From Gonapodya sp. JEL0774 (Eukaryota; Monoblepharomycota; Monoblepharidomycetes; Monoblepharidales; Gonapodyaceae), in the NCBI GenBank assembly GCA_027604505.1, contig JADIIX010000289.1:1-12042 (forward strand): a DNA stretch of 12,042 nt, given 5' to 3'. A model generated the notes under the pieces. That model ran no database searches. It was not told the DNA's origin and was given only the letters and a program-made list of their open reading frames with translations. A program made the position numbers and the translations under genes. The stretch's first letter is position 1. Every line of letters starts with the position of its first letter. Positions 6,941 through 12,042 of the stretch are shown one piece after another.

Positions 6941-9163
6941 TCAAGTTCTTCTCACGTTCTCACCTATATGATTCAGCTTCTCCGCATGTGGCACCTTCCT
7001 TTGGGTCCGGCAATCTCTCCCATACCAACAATCTGGCCGCTTCTCGTATTGGTCACGCACGTCCTGAGGTAGAGCAGCCCAGAACGCCGTTTTATCAAGA
7101 TCCCGTCGGTACTCGTATGCAAGTCCTGATAGAAGGCGATTTGCGCACCCTTTACACAGGTACGAGTCATCGGAGGGACGCAAAGCACCAGCGGGTAACG
7201 GTGGTGAGGCGCCCAAACCAGTGTAAGTACCATCCAGATACTTGGGGAGGACTGCGCGATAAACGTCCGTCATTGACGTGTTTGTGGCGGTGAGATAGGA
7301 GGAAAGCAATTTTTGCTCAGTGAGATTGAAGCCGAACGTGGATGGAAGTAGATGTGTCTACGGACGAATGTGATGAGGGGAAAAATCTCCGAAAAGAACA
7401 GAAAGAAGACCTAATCCAAATATGGGTGAGAACGCACAAACTCATGGTCCCCAATTTTCTTGAAATCAGTTGCGCAGGTGGGATTCGTGCAGCCACCTGG
7501 AAGTGTATAACAACAAAAGCGCTGAAAACACATACCACCTGACAGAAAATGCAAGATAGAATTACATCGTGGATTCTGATAAGTCCACCATGAATGAAAA
7601 ACAGCGACACGATATAACATCCAACTTACATTGCCCTTTCTTCGCTTCAATACCGTCTCTGGAAGGAAACTGTCGCCAACATTTGGAACAGTAAACGTGA
7701 GACTGACCGGGATTGGCGCATACGAAGCCGGTTCCGTTATTTGGATTGCACAGTTCGCATTGAAAGCCGGGAGCGCCATCGTCGTCTTCGTCCTCTTCAT
7801 CAGATTCCCCATCGGAGTCATCAGCATCATCGCCGTCCCGGATAAGACGAAGCTGTTCGTTTTGTGCAGGTGATTGTTTCCGGGCTCCGCATCAGTATGG
7901 ACCAACCTGTAACCAGTCGTACACCCACTCACTTCCCCAGTTTTGACTATGCCTCTCGTAACCATGTCAGTTTCTTCCTCAGCAGATCTTGCCTTATCGG
8001 GGTGTTTCGCCAAAAATCTCTCCGCGAATCTCTGTAAAGTATGGTCTCGGCCCACCGATGTAACAACGGTGCGGCATGTAGGACAAGGAACCCGGTAGTA
8101 AGTCTGGGAAGCGGGAGAAGCTGGTGGAGGGTGGTGACCATTTCCTCCTCGCGGGCGAAGAATAGCAGAGAAGCAAGCGTTCTGTATCGAGGCGAAACTT
8201 GAATGTGTTGAGGGGGCTCGATCGGCGACACGAAGGGCACTCACACAGAAATTATGACTACACGGATTACAATTGACCGGTTGGAAATAAACGTCGTGGC
8301 AAATCGCTGAGCAAATATACGGGAGGAATGATAAGCGACTTTGGGAGGGCAAGCACGCATTTGGGAGACGCACTACACATGAGGTCCATTTCTTCATCGT
8401 CCTCGTCTTTGCTTCCAGTACCTGTAGTGGTACCACTTGCCGAAGCTTCCCCGGAATCTGCAATCGTCTTCTGCTTTTTGACAGCACTGCCCGAACCAGA
8501 GCCGACCGAATCCAGTGCCCGTTTAGGTGCCCCCGTTGTTGCGAGTCCATTGGAAGTACTCTCTGCGAGTCTAAACACGTAGTGTGGAAAACGGGCATCG
8601 CCTTTCTTTGCCAGGGCGATAATATCACCGTCTCGTAGAATCCGAACAGAACCCTTGACGAGCTTCTGGTCATTCACGTAAGTGGGATTCGCACCGAGTG
8701 ACTCCAGAGCGACTGCCTTTCCAGTAGGGTCACGGGTGAGCTTCGCGTGGGTGGATGAAATGTTTTTGTTGTCTGGGAAGTGAAGCTTTGGGTGAGCTTC
8801 TGCAGTGCATCCAAACGAAAAAAATTGGGAAGGGTAAATGAGTGGCAGTCAAAAAGATATGAAAATGAATGTCTTGGACCCACCATCGCCCCTGCCAAAG
8901 ACGAATCGGTTCGTTCTCGCATCCAAGTCCAGGGAGGTCCACCGAACACTCGGATCGCCATTGCCGGCGGCTCGGCGTGATTTCACGCTCGTGGGGTCAT
9001 AATCAGCAGCTACTGCCACCAGACGGCCCCAGCATCGCCGTCCTAGATCCTTCAGTTGGAGATCTTGCTCCGGTTCGGCATCCGAAGTTGCTTCATCGTC
9101 TAGAAGCTCGTCTACGTCTAGGGTCCCCGAAGTCGTGTCAGCGTTATTGACATTTCCGGACAT
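6941..9163 (-). CDS. CHFR: CHFR-like checkpoint E3 ubiquitin ligase (FHA-RING-PBZ)
   Basis: Seven exons on the minus strand (9163–8884, 8799–8374, 8306–8245, 8181–7933, 7852–7630, 7538–7438, 7357–6941) give 585 aa. Introns are 63–91 nt. An FHA phosphopeptide-binding domain fills about 40–170, with GR at 90–91, SSTH at 108–111 and NPTYVND. A low-complexity, KKQK-containing linker precedes a C3HC4 RING: C235, C238, C251, H253, C256, C259, C289, C292. A long acidic run leads to a cysteine-rich region (CELC, VYCSKCWRQFP, CGMCFQRFCC, GGCTNPTC). A C-terminal PBZ (poly-ADP-ribose-binding zinc finger) ends the protein: C557, C563, H571, H577. This domain order is that of CHFR, a mitotic-stress checkpoint ligase that reads phosphoproteins and PAR. 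Odd points: 29 residues lie between RING ligands 6 and 7, L575 replaces the usual aromatic in PBZ, and the human-like HIC after the last His reads HIG. A role in a mitotic checkpoint is inferred by family. Confidence 0.92.
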
Positions 9164-9383
9164 TTTTGCGATGGAACTTGATGGGGAAAGCTCCCAGAGA
9201 TGTCACAGAAGAAACGTCCGAAGTCCGAACGTGGGGCTTGCCTTCATGTAGTGGAGGCCGCAGAACTGGAACAGGCCACATCTCCCTTCGATTGATGCAG
9301 TTTCAATTAAATTTGCATGACAGCTCGATTATTATTCTTAGATTCTAGTATTAAGATCCAACTCGACCCACCGGGCCCTCGCA
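9164..9383. promoter_or_regulatory. Spacer holding the CHFR-like promoter and MFS 3' end
   Basis: The two genes are in tandem on the minus strand, with 220 bases between the transporter stop and the CHFR-like ATG. The stretch near 9300–9355 is AT-rich (AATAATAAT on the minus strand) and could serve 3' end formation of the transporter transcript. The CHFR-like ATG sits in an A-rich context (CAAAAATGTC). No clear TATA box is seen. Confidence 0.35.
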
Positions 9384-11238
9384 TTACGCGCTGGATGGTT
9401 TTTCGCTCTTCAGTATGCGTCGAGCAACGAACACAATTCCAACGACAGACGCCACTACAAACGCAGTCAAGTGTCCGACTCCCATTGGAAGGAAAGCGCC
9501 GCTCTCCTTCCAGTTGTCGAACAACACGCCTCCCACCTTCGTCACGAGGAGCACCCCGACTGCCCCGAAAACGGAGTATACACCAGCGACAGAACCTCGC
9601 ACCGAAGGGTCCACATACGCGGAGTCAGTTGCGAGCGCGAGGGACGTCACGATCATACCTGAAAGGTGACACGTGGTAACTGTACATTAGATCGGGCACT
9701 CGGGCTTGCAGCTGACAGAGAGGCTCACCTGCCTCGCCCATCCCTACCAGGGATGTCCACGCAAAAGTGCGGCCACTGGTGGGATCTTGAGAAGCTACCA
9801 TCCCAAAGTACCCAACGGCGCCGATAAACCCAGACCAGCCGACCAGGGCGACGCGGGAGAATCGGTCGTTTGCGAGACCCCAGAGGAGAGCGGCAATGAG
9901 CGCTACGACCTGTGCAATACCTGACACCGACGATGCTTTGGAGTATGCTTCTCGGCAGAGCTCCTTTACGGCATCGGAGTCGCCGGGATTCAGGGAAGGG
10001 GGGCAAAGTGACTGCGAAATGTAGAATTTGGCAAACCACAATGGTAGGTAGAGGGTCAGAGAAAGGGTGTCACCCCGAGCCTGTGGTATCATGACAACAT
10101 GCGAAGATTTTGAGACGGAGTCTAACATCCAGAACATCACTGAATAATGAAAGCTTACACAAAACGCGCCAATATACCCGAGCAAAACTCGAACGTCTCG
10201 CATCGCGGATATTCCTTCCCATGCAATTTGCGAAATCGACTTTTCATGTCGGCTTTCCTTCTTCGTAGATGTGGACGGATTGGGTGCCATTGAATGTTCC
10301 ACAGTGATGTCCACCGCCGCAACCGAAACACCACTGTTTGAAGATTGTCCCAGAAGAGAAGTTTGAGACGACACTTCAGTGATTGAGAGGGGACGAGGAA
10401 GATCTGCGGCTGCAGAGTCTGCCAGGTTTCCGTCCTTTGTCTGCTTCAACCCAAACCACAGAACGATGGAAAAGACAAGAGCAACAGCGCCGACAACATA
10501 GTATGTGAGGCGTATACTCCTTGCATCGACCAAGCCTTGAGGGTCCTTGGAAAGGGAACTCGGCAAGCGGAGGAATACGAAGAGAGCGAGAAGGGCTCCG
10601 CAGGACGTGGTTACGCCAACAATTCCAGAGAGTTTCCCTCGAGTGCGGTCACTCGCAAAGTCCGCAAATACAGCTGTGAGCATGGTGGTAGCGGCAGACG
10701 CCCCAAGGGCTAAATGTCATGGACATGAGGGGCTCTATGTAAGCACCACACTCAAAATGATCCGGTGAGGGAGCCAAGTTTCCACCTACCGAAAACAAGC
10801 CGCATCAACAAGAGTCCAGGGTACACATTGGGCATGTGTACGTATCCGAACAGTGATATTCCAATCAAAAGATACCCGACCGAGTACACAAGTCGTCTTC
10901 CAATCTTGTCTGATGTCAGTCCCCAAACGTACACCTTGGAGAAAGTGTGGTGAAGATCGCATGCACCAGCATAACATGCTGGAGAGGCAAATACACACCA
11001 TTACAAGAGATAAAAGCTCGTCAAAGAACCCAAGATTTCCCGTCGTGTCGCCCAAGTTTTCTTTCGGTACTCCGATGATAGTGGTCAGAACGAACGATTG
11101 AGAACTCGAGAGAAAGACCAGGAAGTTGATAGTGAGGAGCGATGCCAGAAGATAGATGATAAAGTTGAGAACAGATGTCCCTGGGCCGAGTTCCAGGAAA
11201 CGCCCGGTCATGTGCCGAGTATCGGATTTCTCCGTCAT
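9384..11238 (-). CDS. Major facilitator superfamily (MFS) transporter
   Basis: Five exons on the minus strand (11238–10999, 10934–10790, 10709–10159, 10080–9729, 9658–9384) give 520 aa. Introns are 64, 80, 78 and 70 nt, all in frame. The ATG at 11238 is the first in its frame; the open frame above it has only a GTG. TM1 is near 22–45 (NFIIYLLASLLTINFLVFLS). MFS motif A follows TM2: G85-x3-D89-x2-G92-R93-R94. A matching half-motif, ANDRFSR at about 382–388, is in the C-terminal half. LTAVFADFASDRTRGKLSG and GAFCARGDTLSLTLYLPLW are conserved blocks of a fungal MFS subgroup usually annotated only as a general substrate transporter. A long hydrophilic loop at about 200–280 links the two halves, and 10–12 helices are expected. 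It should sit in the plasma membrane or an organelle membrane. The cargo cannot be told from sequence, and nothing nearby (no regulator or biosynthetic gene) suggests one. Confidence 0.88.
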
Positions 11239-11872
11239 GTTCCGAGCAAACTTAGCGTGTCCTTTGAAATGGAGACGATGACTGAACCACGAGCTGCAGG
11301 TGACTGAATCAGCTGGCACGCTGAAGTGGTGGAGTCAAACCAAATGGGTGAGGTGGGGCCGCAGCTTGGATGATCTCATAGGGCAAAAACGCCGAACACA
11401 CGTAAAGTCAATTGGACTCTCAGCCGGACGCAACTGATTAATTCAATCTCTGCTGAATGGTTCCACGGGAGCAGTTGCGGTGTTGACTGACAGTGTACCG
11501 CGGCTCTATCGTGAGCATTCAGCAAACAAACTCAGATACATATTACATATCAGCCGTCCTTGACACATTGACACACTCAGTACGTTGTTTCCGTCAGACA
11601 ATCCTGCTCGACGGTAAGATGTTCCACAAAAGTTCAATCTTCACAGGATTTAGCGCAATGTTCTGATCTTTATAACAATCCAGTGACAAAATGCGTTGCG
11701 GTTTCTAACATCGCCTTGGCGATCCCGCCTGGAGTATCGCATTCCGACTGAACAACTATCGTCATATATTGCGACATAAAGCTAGCTCCTCTTAGTTTCT
11801 AATATATACATATGGTTACTGGCACCGCTTCTTTGTATTCACAGACAGTGCGGTTTGACACATCGGAGTCAA
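11239..11872. promoter_or_regulatory. Intergenic region upstream of the MFS gene
   Basis: About 630 bases carry no reading frame I can support on either strand. The right half is AT-rich (for example aatatatacatatgg near 11800). The region must include the promoter of the minus-strand transporter and the 3' flank of whatever gene ends at 11873. No tRNA boxes or repeats were seen. Confidence 0.4.
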
Positions 11873-12010
11873 TTATGTGGGCTTCTCCTTGAAATCATTA
11901 TACGGTGGTGAGACGAGAAGAGCATTGTGAGAAGTCTTGTCACGCGGTGGTTCTTCTTGGTACATCGGTGGATGGACAGGACGGGGCAGGGTCAGAGGTT
12001 CCCTCCGTAC
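11873..12010 (-). CDS. Possible terminal exon of an unknown gene (partial)
   Basis: Reading from the right edge on the minus strand, an open stretch of about 46 codons ends in TAA at 11873–11875. Its product is proline-rich and ends PPYNDFKEKPT, with MYQEEPPRDK before it. A CTAAG acceptor-like site sits at its left limit, near 12010, and an in-frame stop lies just beyond, so it would have to be a last exon joined to sequence outside the window. A short polar, proline- and tyrosine-bearing tail like this is common at the cytosolic end of fungal membrane proteins, but no family can be named. Confidence 0.3.
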   Translation of the reverse strand, partial: VRREPLTLPRPVHPPMYQEEPPRDKTSHNALLVSPPYNDFKEKPT

Positions 12011-12042
12011 TTAGATGTAATGCTACTACACTTCCAAATACA

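Noticed and set aside
6941-6963. A GTGAGA donor-like site just after the last PBZ histidine of the CHFR-like gene
   Set aside because: Reading on without splicing gives H-I-G-E-N-V-R, which lines up with the family's H-I-C-E-Q-T-R tail, and then stops. No downstream acceptor gives a better ending.
8328-8582. A plus-strand frame rich in Ser opposite exon 2 of the CHFR-like gene
   Set aside because: It is the complement of the acidic/Gly/Ser linker between FHA and RING, with no independent support.
11239-11319. An N-terminal extension of the MFS protein from a GTG at 11319
   Set aside because: GTG is not a normal fungal start, and the first ATG in frame (11238) leaves a complete TM1 and a short polar N-terminus as expected.
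1-12042. tRNA genes, CRISPR arrays, transposons and long terminal repeats
   Set aside because: Scanned by eye on both strands. No A/B-box pairs with a cloverleaf, no spaced repeats, no transposase or reverse transcriptase motifs were found.

Overview
The window looks like nuclear DNA of a filamentous fungus, most likely a basidiomycete. Every recognisable gene is broken by short GT–AG introns of about 54–91 nt, usually with GTAAGT- or GTGAGT-like donors. Intergenic gaps are only a few hundred bases. The protein families (a CHFR-type FHA-RING ligase with a C-terminal PBZ finger, a secreted PA-TM-RING protein, a membrane nitrilase, and a fungal MFS carrier) are eukaryotic. The phylum is inferred from gene structure and family flavour, not proven. 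No tRNA, rRNA, CRISPR array, transposon or long repeat was seen.

Layout. (1) About 467–1283, minus strand: an unidentified coiled-coil protein whose 5' end runs head-to-head into the next gene. (2) 1299–3646, plus: a PA-TM-RING-H2 protein (3 exons, 743 aa). (3) 4102–6702, plus: a seven-exon polytopic protein with a carbon-nitrogen hydrolase domain, built like apolipoprotein N-acyltransferase (730 aa, catalytic triad intact). (4) 9163–6941, minus: a seven-exon CHFR-like ubiquitin ligase, FHA–RING–cysteine-rich–PBZ (585 aa), convergent with gene 3. (5) 11238–9384, minus: a five-exon MFS transporter (520 aa), in tandem with gene 4. (6) 12010–11873, minus: a possible terminal exon of a gene that leaves the window on the right.

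The exon models for genes 2–5 were built by hand. Each junction keeps the reading frame, and the joined product matches its family across the splice. No operon-like or biosynthetic-cluster logic ties the genes together. Two are ubiquitin-ligase types acting in different places (endomembranes versus nuclear checkpoint), and two are unrelated membrane proteins.

The most notable points are: a bacterial-type Lnt architecture in a eukaryote; a 16-nt micro-exon in that gene; tandem splice donors in the CHFR gene that would keep or delete the first zinc-binding cysteine of the RING; and a single in-frame TAA inside a 24-nt GT–AG segment of the coiled-coil gene. I found no wholly new multi-gene system.
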